64,000 bases of DNA from Capsicum annuum (lineage: Eukaryota > Streptophyta > Magnoliopsida > Solanales > Solanaceae), in assembly GCF_002878395.1 (NCBI RefSeq), contig NW_025850363.1, positions 385,325 to 449,324 of the forward strand, written 5' to 3'. The position numbers and the translations under genes were made by a program. Positions within the stretch are counted from its first letter, which is position 1. Each line of letters starts with the position of its first letter. This document shows, piece by piece, positions 46,858-57,414 of the stretch. Below the pieces are notes generated by a model. The model was not told where the DNA came from. It saw only the letters and a program-made list of their open reading frames with translations, and made no database searches.

Positions 46858-49518
46858 TGTAACAACCTGATATGTGAAAAATTCCTTTTTATGTGATTTC
46901 ACCATTTAGTCCTTCCATATAATTGTTCCATATTTTTTGGGGGGTATAGGGATGGTCAGCATGGTTCCAAATGAATTTGGGAATGATTTGAGAGAGTTTT
47001 AGGCTTTAAAAAGCCATTTAGTTGATTTCAGTCAACATTTTACGTTTTGAGTGTCAGATGGCAACTTAGACAGTTCCATTAGATCGAATGCATTTATTTT
47101 GGGTTGGTATTAAAATTGATTTAGGTACGAGACCTTTATATTGTATTTTGATCTTCGTTTAAAAACTAGTGAAAATTGCCTGAAAGGGGTTTTAGAGGTT
47201 AATTTGTTGAAAATGATTCTTTTTCAAAAATCCAATGTTGCTACTGAGTCTAAAATATCAAAAACATCCTAGTAGCATATTTTTTTTGCATTCATGGGAT
47301 TTTAAATGAATTTTGAGGGTTCGTCAGAAACTTGGCATTTTTGCCATAGTACTGGTGTTGGGCATCAGCTGGTGCAGTCGCTTAAGCATCCAATTGGTCT
47401 GTAAAGTGGAAGTTTCCTAAGTAACCCACAAGTCATTTTAATGGCCAATGGATGTCACTTTTAATCACTTAAGTGGGCTCTTTTCCATTTAGTGATAGTT
47501 GCTTAAGCGACAATAAATCGCTTAAGCAAAGATCAGCCATATGTAGCGTTGTCGCTTTAGCGAAGGCCTAGCCGCTTAAGAAGTGATTGTTAAGACATTA
47601 TTTAGTTACTTAACAGACCATCGCTAGAGCAGTATATATAGTCCAATTTTGTGATTTTCCTCTATTTTGGGACCTTGAAGCTTTCGGTTAGGATGATTTT
47701 GAGGGGAGATTGGGTAAGTTCAAAACTCTTGTTTCAATAATTCCCATTGATTATATCTTCAAAAACACTCTTTAATCTCAATTTTAAAATAGATTTTTGA
47801 GATTTTTACCGATAAAGCTTAAAAAGGGTTTTTCTTTAATTTGAACCTCATTTTTATCTCAAATCACTTGGATTTTCAATTGTAGACTCCTACAATCTTG
47901 GGGAACTTGTTTTAAAATTAAAAATCTGACCTTACCTTTTTTTATTTTTGGACCCATCTTAAATATAGTCGATATGAATATCATTAGTTTTCTTTTGATG
48001 CGTAGATGTTATATTTGAATATTTTAGTTGATTCCAAGATCGTTTGTAGAGGGATTGGCTCTATGTTGAAGACTTGAGGATTGACTTTCATCACTTCAAG
48101 GTAAGTTATGACTTAACTTTTTCAAACTAGGTTGGGTAGTTATTGAATAATTAAAACATTCTATGGGTTAGGGAAAATAGCCATGGGAGTTATATCTCGA
48201 GATTGTTATTGATATTGTGCACCGGTGGAGGGCTTATATGCTTATTGTGGTTGACTTGAGATATCATATATTGTGTGTTGCTCATGCGAGGGCTTTATTT
48301 GATATTATTGGTCTTATTTGTGTATTGAAATGCCTTGATTCTTATTGGAATATTGGTGCGGGGGCTTGAATAGATATTATTGGCATTATTAAGCATTGTT
48401 TACCTTTATCATAATAGAAATGTCCGAGTTAGGGGTTGATATGATATTAATAATATCTTATATGAATATATATATTCCAATGGTTCCAAACGAGAACTAA
48501 TATCATGAATGATTTGCATATTCAGTTGATTTCTAGGCTTACTTATACAGGTATCAAATAGACCGTTATCTTTATACTGAATTGATAGTGAGCATTACAT
48601 CATCATTTTATACATACATATTCATGAGTATTGGTATCATTGAGGAACACTATTTTTAAAAGAAAATGAGATATTTTATAAGAACCTTGATCCGGAGCTC
48701 AAGCCAAAGAGGTGAGTTGAGGTTCGAGATAGTATATGAGTTGCAAACCTCCATAGGTCCTATTTTGGAAGTCTTGAGGCTTGATAGGTGTATGCAGAAA
48801 GTCATGCCATGACTTTTATTTATTCTTCATGACTCTAGGATCTTTGATATTCATCTTTCATGTTTTCTTTATGTATTTTCCTTGGTGTGTACTTAGTTTC
48901 TATATAGATTTTGTGTGTTTTGCATCTATTTTAATTTCATGTGCATCTATTAGAACCTTTAGTGGAGACGATATGAGCTACCATTTGAAAACTTTTCTAT
49001 TTGTAGGTGACATGCTCATGGTATTTCTTTACTTATGATATTTTCTGCTTTGCTCAGGCAGCCTATGATACCTACTAAGTACAAGTGGACTGTACTCATC
49101 TCTAATATGCCCTTTCAGTGCAGATCCTAGTTCTAATATTAGACACGATAGCTGATCATGCTATTTGGTGGTTAACTCGAGGTGCTGGCACGTTCTAGAG
49201 TTCATAGTTGATTTTGGACCTCCTCATATCTTTATTTTGTCTTTATTTATGTTAGGAGATATGCTATGTATTTTTGTTAAATTTCAGTCCTATATTAGAT
49301 GCACTTGTATATATGACACCAGATTAATGGGGTTTTTTGACATCTTCTTTTAGATTTTTGCTTATTATGTATTGTGTTGGCCTGTTTTCACCCTTGAAAT
49401 CTCATTTATCTCACTTTATTTATGATTTTGCACTTCTTTTCTTTTTGGGTAATTGGCTTATCTATCGATATTGGGTCTCCTTAATTGTCATCATGACCAT
49501 AACTTGTGGGTCATGACA
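46858..49518 (+). repeat. Element D 3' LTR
   Basis: Begins TGTAACAACC after GATGGATAC and ends GTGGGTCATGACA. Contains CTTAAG-centred words at 47378-47640 and a TATATATAG box after them. Repeated GCGGGGGCTTGAATAGATATTA-type units occur at 48280-48440 (given here only in part). The partner LTR is outside the window. Confidence 0.75.
47633..47641 (+). promoter_or_regulatory. Possible TATA box in D LTR
   Basis: TATATATAG directly follows the cluster of CTTAAG words. Only one LTR copy is visible, so conservation cannot be tested. Confidence 0.35.
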
Positions 49519-50864
49519 TAAATAGTTAACACTTGGTCTTGAATATTGTTAGTGATTTTCCTAATTAAGAACTTGGATCATGTTAAGTGGATGTTGATGA
49601 AATGATTACGGTTTAGAGACCTTTTTAGGGGATAACTCTTTTATTATTATGTTTTGATGGAATTGTTTAGTTTTAATAATACTTAGAGTATGAAATGGAC
49701 TTGTAATAGTTGATGTGACTATTAGGACTTAGCATCACTTATTAGGACACATAATTAACTAACGTAGTTTCCTTTAATATTTTAGTCTAATGACGTCATC
49801 CTTGGAAAGCAAGAGACTTATCATATGCAACAAACTAGGTTTGGATTGTTTCGTGATGTATTATTATTGTGATTGTTGTTAATTTTATATTTTTGTGTCG
49901 GGGATTATATGAACATTATTATTGACTTGAGAAGTTATTTATTTTTGGTGCCTGAGCGGGGGATTATATGCATATTATTATTAGTTGGAGAGAAAATATT
50001 GTTGTGATACCTGAGTGGGGGCTTGAATTGATATTATTGGCCTTGATTTTGTAATAAATTATCATATTTACTATTTTGTTGCTGAGTAGGACTTGACTTT
50101 TTATTATAGGCCTTATTTGTGCATTAAATGATCGTTCCATATTAATGAACATGTTGAACAGACAATATTCAAGATTATATGTTAGTACAGATTTTTTAAA
50201 GACACATAATTTTACAAAGAATTACTAGTCCAATAAACAATAATAGTAGTAACAAGTTATTCTCTGAAAATACGGACAATCTCTTTACGTTGAGCATGAG
50301 TCCTTTTTTTAAAAAAAAATAAAATTATGAGTTCTTTTGTAAAATATAAATTTATGGGTTAAGTTCATATTTTTAAAAAGTTGAAATCACATTGAAATTC
50401 CAAATCCTACTTTTATATTTGATCATAATTTGAAGTTGAAGTTGAAATTTTATGTTGATTTCATAAATAAACGATAATATGAAATCAACTATCCAAATCA
50501 TTTGACTAAACGCGTATTTATATCCAACCATTTTAAGTTTGGTAAATTAATATAGTTAATTATAAAATTAAGTGATAAATATGTGTATGAAAGACATTTT
50601 TAGTATACATTCATTATAAATTTTACTTTTGGCTTGATACATAACCAACCCCTTATTTTTGTTAAAATATTTCATTTAGATATTTGAACTACTTAGTTTT
50701 AACTGAATGCCTTAATTTCTGATAAATTATTTCAATTAGATATTTTTTTATTCAATTTTTTTGTGCATATTCTCATTCGTCTATAATTATGTTGACCGCA
50801 TAAGATATATAGTTTTCCTTTTCCTTAATTATATGCATTCACCTTAATAAACTGTAAAAGTCCA
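49519..50864. other. Non-coding stretch between D and F
   Basis: AT-rich sequence without a supported gene. The left part (49885-50130) shares repeated units with the D LTR and may be an old LTR fragment. The right part (50170-50864) shows nothing recognisable. Confidence 0.6.
49885..50130 (+). repeat. Degenerate ~60-bp tandem units
   Basis: Four imperfect units each contain a GAG(C/T)GGGGG-like word followed by TTATATG or TTGAATTGATATTATT. The same phrasing is seen twice in the D LTR at 48280-48440. Confidence 0.6.
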
Positions 50865-51814
50865 TGATACGTCCAAATTACAACTCTCTTACGAGAGAGA
50901 AAGCGGTCGCTATCAAATAAGAACCCAACTGGTTGAGTGTCAAATCCCACAGGGAATACCGTGTTTACTAAGTATTGTGAATGTTATTACACTGTTTATC
51001 TAAGGCTCCGAAATAAAGGGGGTTTGGAAATATTAACGGTGTTCTTTTGCGTTGATGTTCCACAAAAGCACAGCTACTGAGAGTAAATGTAGGTGTAGTT
51101 CCAATGAGAATAAATTAACTAGAGTTATGCTCACCAAGATGTTCAAACAACTAGGGTTGTGAGTTTGTGTTCGAATTCTACCTTATGTATCCAATTGCAA
51201 GAATTATTGAATTCTAAAGATTACCCACGTGTTTCTCAACCTAATAAGTACTTCACCCTTTACTTCTCTCAAACTTAAAGGATTCAGGCATTATTCAATA
51301 ACACTCTCACGAGGGTTGATCCTGCTAAGGCATCAACCCATTAACCAAAAGGGTAAACCTATGAAGCTCATGTGAATCACTTATTTTCTCAACATCCACT
51401 TTCTTGTCAGACAAATGGTGTTTCATGGGCTCACTTCTCAAGTTTGCAACCAAGAGATGTCATTAAAATGAAGAAAGATTCATGCAATTTCGATAGATGT
51501 TAGAAGACAAACCCATTCACAACCCCAAAATAGTTTTCTACATCAAGGCTCCCATAACCCTAGTTATGGAAATTTAGCTACTCATCTCTATGTCAGAAAA
51601 CAAAGTTATATTGATGTTCATAAATAACTTCAGAAAAGTACTTACAAAAGTTACAATATTGCTCTTCTCAATCTTTGATGGAAAATATGGAAAACTAATA
51701 ATCACCTCCCAATCTCTAGATTCAAATCTCAATGAAAAGTAGTGCAAAACTCTCAATAGAAGAGAAAGTATGCAACTAAAGACAAAAGATGTCTACTAAA
51801 CCCTAATACTTAGC

Positions 51815-51821
51815 ATTTATA
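51815..51821 (-). promoter_or_regulatory. TATA box in F LTR
   Basis: CATATAAATG on the minus strand, preserved in the right LTR at 63144-63150. It lies just downstream of the tandem array in transcription order. Inferred core promoter. Confidence 0.5.
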
Positions 51822-51874
51822 TGTTCCTAGCTAAAAGGATTTAAAATTTGAAATAATAAAATTCATGTCGAAAG

Positions 51875-52387
51875 TGACAGCCAAATTGGTGGTCCATCGC
51901 AAGGTTGTCGGTCCACCATTTGGCCCGTCGCTATTGATCTGGGTAGGTCACTTTCTGGATAATAGTGGTGGCCAAATTAGTGGTCCATCGTAAGACTGAT
52001 GGTCCACCATTTGGTCCATCGCTGAGTCCTTTAGGGGTCCAGGCTCTAGATGAACGTTGACGGCCAACTTGGTGGTCCGTCGTAAGGCTGACGGTCTACC
52101 ACTTGGTTCATCGCTGAGTCCTTCAGGGAGCCTGGTTCTAGATAACACTGACATCCAAATTGGTGGTCCGTCACAAGACCGACAGTCCATCGTTTGGTCC
52201 ATCGCTACAAGGCCTGAAGTCTTGGGTTCTATTTAGACCTGACGGGCAAGTTGGTGATCCGTCGCAAGATTGATGGTCTGTTATTTGGTCCATGGATGCA
52301 AGGCCTAAAGTCTTGGGTTCTTTTTAGGCCTGACGGTCAAGTTGGTGATCCGTCGCAAGATTGACGGTCCACCATTTTGACCGTCAG
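51875..52387 (-). repeat. 91-bp minisatellite in F left LTR
   Basis: About 5.6 units with a 91-92 bp period. Each has CCAAATTGGTGGTCC, CGTCGCAAGACTGACGG and a CATTTGGTCCGTCG-like end. The right LTR has one unit fewer. Confidence 0.9.
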
Positions 52388-53097
52388 AAGTGTTTTTCTG
52401 TCACTTTTCTTAGACTTTTTGTTCATCTAGATCCTTAGCCTGAAACATTAAAAACCAGCATTAAACACAACCTTAGTTTCTTGAAAACTTACAACTTTCT
52501 CAAGAAAATGATGCAAAATGTTTCGTCGAAAGTCAGAACATCAACATCCTCAACTTAAGATCATTGCTTGTCCTCAAGCAACTAAGCATCCAATTGCAAA
52601 TATGAACCATACTATGATAAGCAACCAACTAATGAATCACTTTGAAGCAACCATTCACTCATCATTTCACTCACATGAGTTTCAACCAGCTTGTTCTACA
52701 CCCAGCATTGATTATAATTCATCACACGCAACATGGATGTCATGTCCCACAGCAGACAGTAGAACTAAGAAAACTCCAATTGTCATCATAACAATAAAGT
52801 CCACCACTCTTTATACTATGTGGACACAATATGAACTCTCACGCTCATCAAAGAAGTTACAAGCATAGTCCAGGTACCCATAGTCTTGCCCTTGCCATTT
52901 AACACACCCTCAAAGCTGATTCACTAGGCCCAAACAGGTATTTTCTAGGCTTGTAATGAGGCTTCAGGATAGGTGAGGGTACTCTTTTGGGTAAAGTGAC
53001 TCATTAAGGCTTAACTCTCATTTCCCTAGCAACTTTTCATCCCCAAGTTGCTATTTTAATCAACTTGCTTACAACAAAATTTTTTTTCTTTTTTTTT

Positions 53098-53190
53098 AAG
53101 CATCAGCCACCCTCAACTTATGCTGATGCAGTAAGCTAAGGTGCACAATATCTTTGAATAGATTAGGGCCAAATGCCTTTAAACTATATT
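53098..53190 (-). other. Second copy of the 3' region block in F
   Basis: The minus strand has TTGGCCC, ATTGTGCACCTTAG and ATAAGTTGAGGGTGGCT in the same order as the main block, but its arms no longer pair well. It looks like a tandem duplicate of the neighbouring hairpin block. Confidence 0.55.
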
Positions 53191-53235
53191 CTAAACCAAC
53201 TTTCCACTGAGTGCTTACATTTTGACAATAGCCAC

Positions 53236-53266
53236 CCTCAACTTAGGTATTTTACCTAAGTTGAGG
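53236..53266 (-). other. Conserved 3' region inverted repeat, F copy
   Basis: Perfect 13-base arms CCTCAACTTAGGT and ACCTAAGTTGAGG with a five-base AT loop. Flanks TTGGCCCTGG, CATTGT and GTGGCTA on the minus strand match A1 and A2. It is 0.7 kb from the LTR. Confidence 0.7.
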
Positions 53267-53992
53267 TTTACAATGCCCATTATTGGGCCAGGGTCAGAGT
53301 TGAATGCTAATGCCCTATGGAGAGTTAATTATGGTTATAGGAAATGAAGAAAACTACTAAAAACTCAAAACGGGTTTGAGTGAGAGAAAAATCTTATAGA
53401 GGTTAATTATTTAGGCTAAGTGGACTAAAAAATACAAGGAGGCCTGTCATCATATCCTATTGAATCAGTTAGAGAACAGTATCAGTGACTTGGGCAAGTT
53501 CTAGGCACTACATTATGCAAGAACTCAAGACAAATCCTTACACACACAGAGTCAACTGAGTTAAACTTCTTCTGCTGCTCTTAGGATTTCCATCACATGA
53601 TTCATGCACCTCTTACATGTTAATGCCAAATTTAGACTCACTGAACGTTATGCACACATGCTACATGATTAGAGTAAATAATTACACATTCATGATCATA
53701 GTCTTATGCCAACATCATTCATTATCCACATCTACAAAGGGATACTGGAACAGGGAAAAATTTTATAAATAACATTAAACACTCATATTTAGATCACAAG
53801 CTTAGGAAATTAGAGATGCGAAAATAAAACACCCTAGAAATGCCAATTCTACTAGATAGCACATGGAGGGAAAAGAGATCGGTAACACAACCCACCATCG
53901 TACAAGTAACACCACCCCTACAGAAAAATAGATGCATTATCCTCAAAGCACTGATTTAAAGCATAGGGAAATGGTTTTACTTGTTTTGCCTC

Positions 53993-56013
53993 TTATTCAT
54001 ATGAGGCATCTATGTAGTGTGGCAAGGCTCCTGCGTCCTCTTCTGGTGAAATGTTGGCCCCTATGATGGTAGGGGACCTCACAACCTCACCCTCCAAGAT
54101 TGGAAGAATCGTCTCTCGAACAGATACTGCACTGTGCCCCCTTGCTATGGCAGCATTAGTGGATACCCCTTCTGCTTTATCTTCTTCTTTCTTTTTTCTC
54201 TTTTCTTCATCCTTCAGTGACTTCTTTCGAGATCTCTTAATATCATGTCGTTCTCGTGGTTCTAGTGTCATTTCTGCTCTTTTTCTCCTCTTTGCTCCTT
54301 TTCTTACAGCTTTTTCATCTATTTGCTCCTTCATTTTATCCTTCACTGGTCTACCCATCAAGTCCACAATACCTCATCAACATCACTTTCCACCAAGGTT
54401 GGGTCAAAAATAGGCCTTTGTGATTGTTTACTCTTCATCTCTACAATATTCGGCTTTGCTTATTCAAATTCAGCCACCATCTTGGAAAGGTCGGGGAGGG
54501 ACAGTAAATCGAGCCTTTTGTTGATATGAAGTTCCATGGTGTCCATCCTAGTTTGAATGGTTTGGAATGGATGAAATGCATCATCCACGATCTCATCAAC
54601 AAAAGGTTTGAAGTCTGAAGCCCACTTATCTAACTATCTCTGAAACCTCTTTTGCGTCTTCACTGACTTAGCAAAGTTTTCTGGTGTAAACCTGTATTCA
54701 GCAAAATCTTCTCCACCCATAGATTGTTCAGAACCTGACTCTATAGATATCCCTTGGGGTAAGTACTCAGGTGGCACATAGGTGGTAATGGGCAAAGTCA
54801 TACCTGTGGGCATTTTTGTAGTATCAGGAGCTGGTGTAGATTGAGTCTGACAAGATGGAGGCTTGGTGACATATTTCTTGAACTTTGAGTCATCTTTCAA
54901 CTTCTCAAGGTCTTGTTTTTGTATAGCGTTGATTTCACTATCTACTCCGCTAATCAAGGGCACACCAGCTTGTCTGTATAAAGCCGTGATTAAGCACGAA
55001 AATGGCAATGAACTAGAGATTTTGTGTGCCCTCACAAATATCTCATCTGTAATTATCTGACCAAAGTTAATTTAAAGACCTGAGATCAATCTTGCCACTA
55101 ACACGGCTCTGTAATTATCCAAGTTTACATCCTCTTTTGTTGGCATTAACCTCAAACGAACAACAGCCCACCAGAATTTAACCTTAATACTAAAGAAGTA
55201 TTTTGCAATACGCTCTCGTGAGTTGGTCAACCAAGAGAGGTTACCATACACAGTCAAGAATGAGGCCACCTAAGGCCTTTGAGGGGAAGCACTTCTCAAT
55301 CTGTACTCAAGATCAGGCACAGCAAGTGGGGACTCGTACTCTGGTTCGAACAATATCCTATTAATTGTTCGGGCTGAAATATCAACAGTGACTCCTCAGA
55401 CAGGTACAGACTCTCTGTTCGATAAATTTATAATTGATATCCCCTTTGGGTAATCCTATTCTACCAGTGCAAGGTAATTTTCAAAGAATTCACTTACCTA
55501 ATTTGGTTGATAGGCTCCCAGTTATTGGATTATCCATGCTAGGTAATACTCATTGAAATGGTGTTCCAACTCAGGATATTCATGTAAGTCCTTGGTCACA
55601 ATCTGATACTCATCCGCAAATGACCTTTTGATTCCTCTCGCAGTGGGTGTTAACCCATCATAGAACTTTTCATGTGCTCCCTCTATCTGCCATCTAATCA
55701 CCTCCTAAACTTGAGGATCCTTACGACTGACAACGTTAGCATTGTCAGGTTCAGTTTCTACGTAATTCGCTTCAGCTTGCCCTTCTACATTGGCATTCTC
55801 AGTTTCAACATCAGCCAGCTCAGGTGGAGTAACATCAACTGTGGACTTGTCTGGGCTCGAACTGGTACTTCAAGTACTATTCTTACTCTCCTCTATAGAC
55901 TGAAAAAGTGGGGGATTTTCCCGACCATGTTGCCTGGTGTTATATCTGAATGTGGGTTCGCCGCCACCGCTTTGAGATCTTCCTCCTCTATTTACTGGTA
56001 GTTTGGGATCCAT
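53993..56013 (-). pseudogene. F env-position ORF (plant transposon protein type)
   Basis: A start codon at 56013 gives MDPKLPVNRGGRSQSGG and sits eight bases after a pyrimidine-rich TTTTTTAG on the minus strand. Central frames at 55269-55072 (FWWAVVRLRLMPTKED, RAVLVARLISGL) and 55035-54634 (SSLPFSCLITALYRQAGVP) match a conserved domain found in many Athila-type elements, often annotated as a putative plant transposon protein. The last frame, 54367-53993, is highly charged (KRRKRAE, KRSRKKSLKDEEKRKKKEE) like a nuclear or nucleic-acid-binding tail. I saw no signal peptide or membrane segment, so the position, not the content, is env-like. Broken by stops. Confidence 0.72.
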
Positions 56014-56079
56014 AGCACCTAAAAAAGAGGTAAAAAAATCAGTCCACAACAAAAATCTATCAAATCAGTGCATTTCATG

Positions 56080-57165
56080 ACTTGACGGACAAAATGTTGG
56101 TTCACCATTTGTGGGACGGTCCACCACTTTGGTCGTCGAGCCTTATCCAGTGTCCTAGAATTTTCATAGCCATGCGACAGTCAGGTTAGTGGTCTATTGC
56201 AAATATGATGGTCCTTCATTTCAACTATCGCACCCCCTTCTTCAGGTTCAGCTTTCAACTAGGCATATATTCAAGCATTTGTTGAGTAACATTGTTTATT
56301 TAGCAACATTTGACAACCATAACACAATCAGCATAACTTTTCACATTTTAATCATGTAGGTTACTCAGACTTAACCTAAACAGATTATGCTGAAACTTCT
56401 ATTTGAAAACATTCAGCAATTCAAGGCAACAGAACTATAACAAGATGCTAATTCCTTTATAAAGCAACTTGCCAAACATAACCCACAACTGAATGCGTCA
56501 TTTAGACTAAGAAGAATAGAATTATGCGCATACCTTGGTTCTGCAGAGAGACAAGCTTGCAACTTTAGAGAAAAATACTAATTCAAACAACTCTTCAATT
56601 CTGATCTCAACTTGATTGTGATAAAGTGAACAAGAAGGGTGGATATGTTTAAATAGGAAAGAAGAAAGGAGACATAGAGTCATAGAGGTAGTGAGTTTCT
56701 TCAGATTCTTTGAACCCAAAGGGAGTTGAATAATTGAAGGAGTTGAAGGGGTTACAATGCATGTAACCGCCCTTTTTTAATCACTTAAAAACATTTTGGG
56801 TCAAATATAGGCCATTTAACTAGGGTTACAGCGACGCTAGGCCCGACAGTCCGTCAGGTCTTTGATGGTCCACCAGGTAAGCCATCAAAACTTACCAAGA
56901 CCTAAGCACTTCTGCTTTATTGCGACGGTCATGGGGATGGCCCACCTCATTTTTGACAGTCCACCAAAGTCACTGTTGTACCTTACCAGAACCTAGGCCA
57001 TCTAGGTTGATTTTGATGGTCGATTAGATGGTCCACCAACTTTGGGATAGTTCACCACTTTAGCCGTCAATTTAATCTAGTTAGTGAATTTTTCTGCTCA
57101 TTTGTGATGGAGGAAATGGTGAACTGTCATAAGAATGGTGGTCCACCAAATTGGTCGTCACTTTT
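56080..57165 (-). repeat. LTR-type GACGGTCC words inside F
   Basis: Blocks at 56080-56235 and 56820-57165 hold GACGG, GGTCCACCA and TTGGTCGTC words like the LTR minisatellite. The 0.58 kb between them has an open frame at 56522-56719 (minus) without recognised motifs. The blocks lie between integrase and the env-position ORF, outside any LTR. Confidence 0.6.
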
Positions 57166-57313
57166 GTTCCAGTGGCTTAGGTTTTTAGCCCTATTTTTTA
57201 CTGTACCATTCCTCCTTTCTTTTGTAATTTTAATCCTGCAGACTTAACAAATGTATCAAAAATATGCTAATAACAACAAACTTAATTTAATAAATTCTTT
57301 ACAATAACACATT

Positions 57314-57329
57314 GTGGGTAGCCTCCCAC
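57314..57329 (-). other. Conserved post-pol hairpin, F copy
   Basis: GTGGG pairs with CCCAC; the loop is AGGCTA on the minus strand. It lies about 85 bp after the integrase stop. Compared with A2 the outer pair is G-C instead of T-A, a compensated change. Confidence 0.65.
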
Positions 57330-57414
57330 TAGTGCCTGATTTATTATCGCGGCACGACTCAGTTATCTCGATTACTCAGACTTCATCGAGATAGAAAGTA
57401 GCAATATTCTTTAT

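Larger units (their letters stand above)
27141..49518 (+). mobile_element. Element D: outermost Tekay-like chromovirus, right part
   Basis: D is the container of A and C. Its protease piece (27141-27319) follows the end of A; its RT, RNase H and integrase (43821-46800) follow the end of C; and its 3' LTR closes it at 49518. The order and strand of the fragments are collinear with one Tekay-type gag-pol. The 5' LTR, gag and protease N-terminus must lie left of the window beyond A. It carries the most stops of any pol copy here, in line with it being the oldest layer. Confidence 0.78.
50865..52543 (-). repeat. F 3' LTR (left copy)
   Basis: On the minus strand it begins TGATGTTCTGAC and ends GGACGTATCA. 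Contains the GGTATTCCCTGTGGGATTTG block usual near Athila LTR ends and a 91-bp tandem array. Its outer 0.8 kb has no partner in the right copy. Confidence 0.87.
52544..53992 (-). other. F 3' non-coding region
   Basis: Between the env-position ORF and the LTR. The polypurine tract is worn (minus-strand TTAAGTTGAGGATGT near 52544-52558). Two hairpin blocks lie at 53098-53190 and 53225-53330. The frame at 52518-52868 (plus) overlaps the LTR edge and lacks motifs. Confidence 0.6.

Noticed and set aside
51875..52387. Regularly spaced repeats resembling a CRISPR array
   Set aside because: Units are contiguous 91-bp tandem copies without spacers, within an LTR of a plant element.
52518..52868. 116-codon plus-strand frame
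   Set aside because: Spans the F LTR edge and polypurine tract, antisense to the element, with no recognisable domain.
54051..54413. 120-codon plus-strand frame
   Set aside because: It is antisense to the Lys/Arg/Glu-rich tail of the F env-position ORF; the Ser/Phe/Leu-rich content is what the opposite strand of such codons gives.
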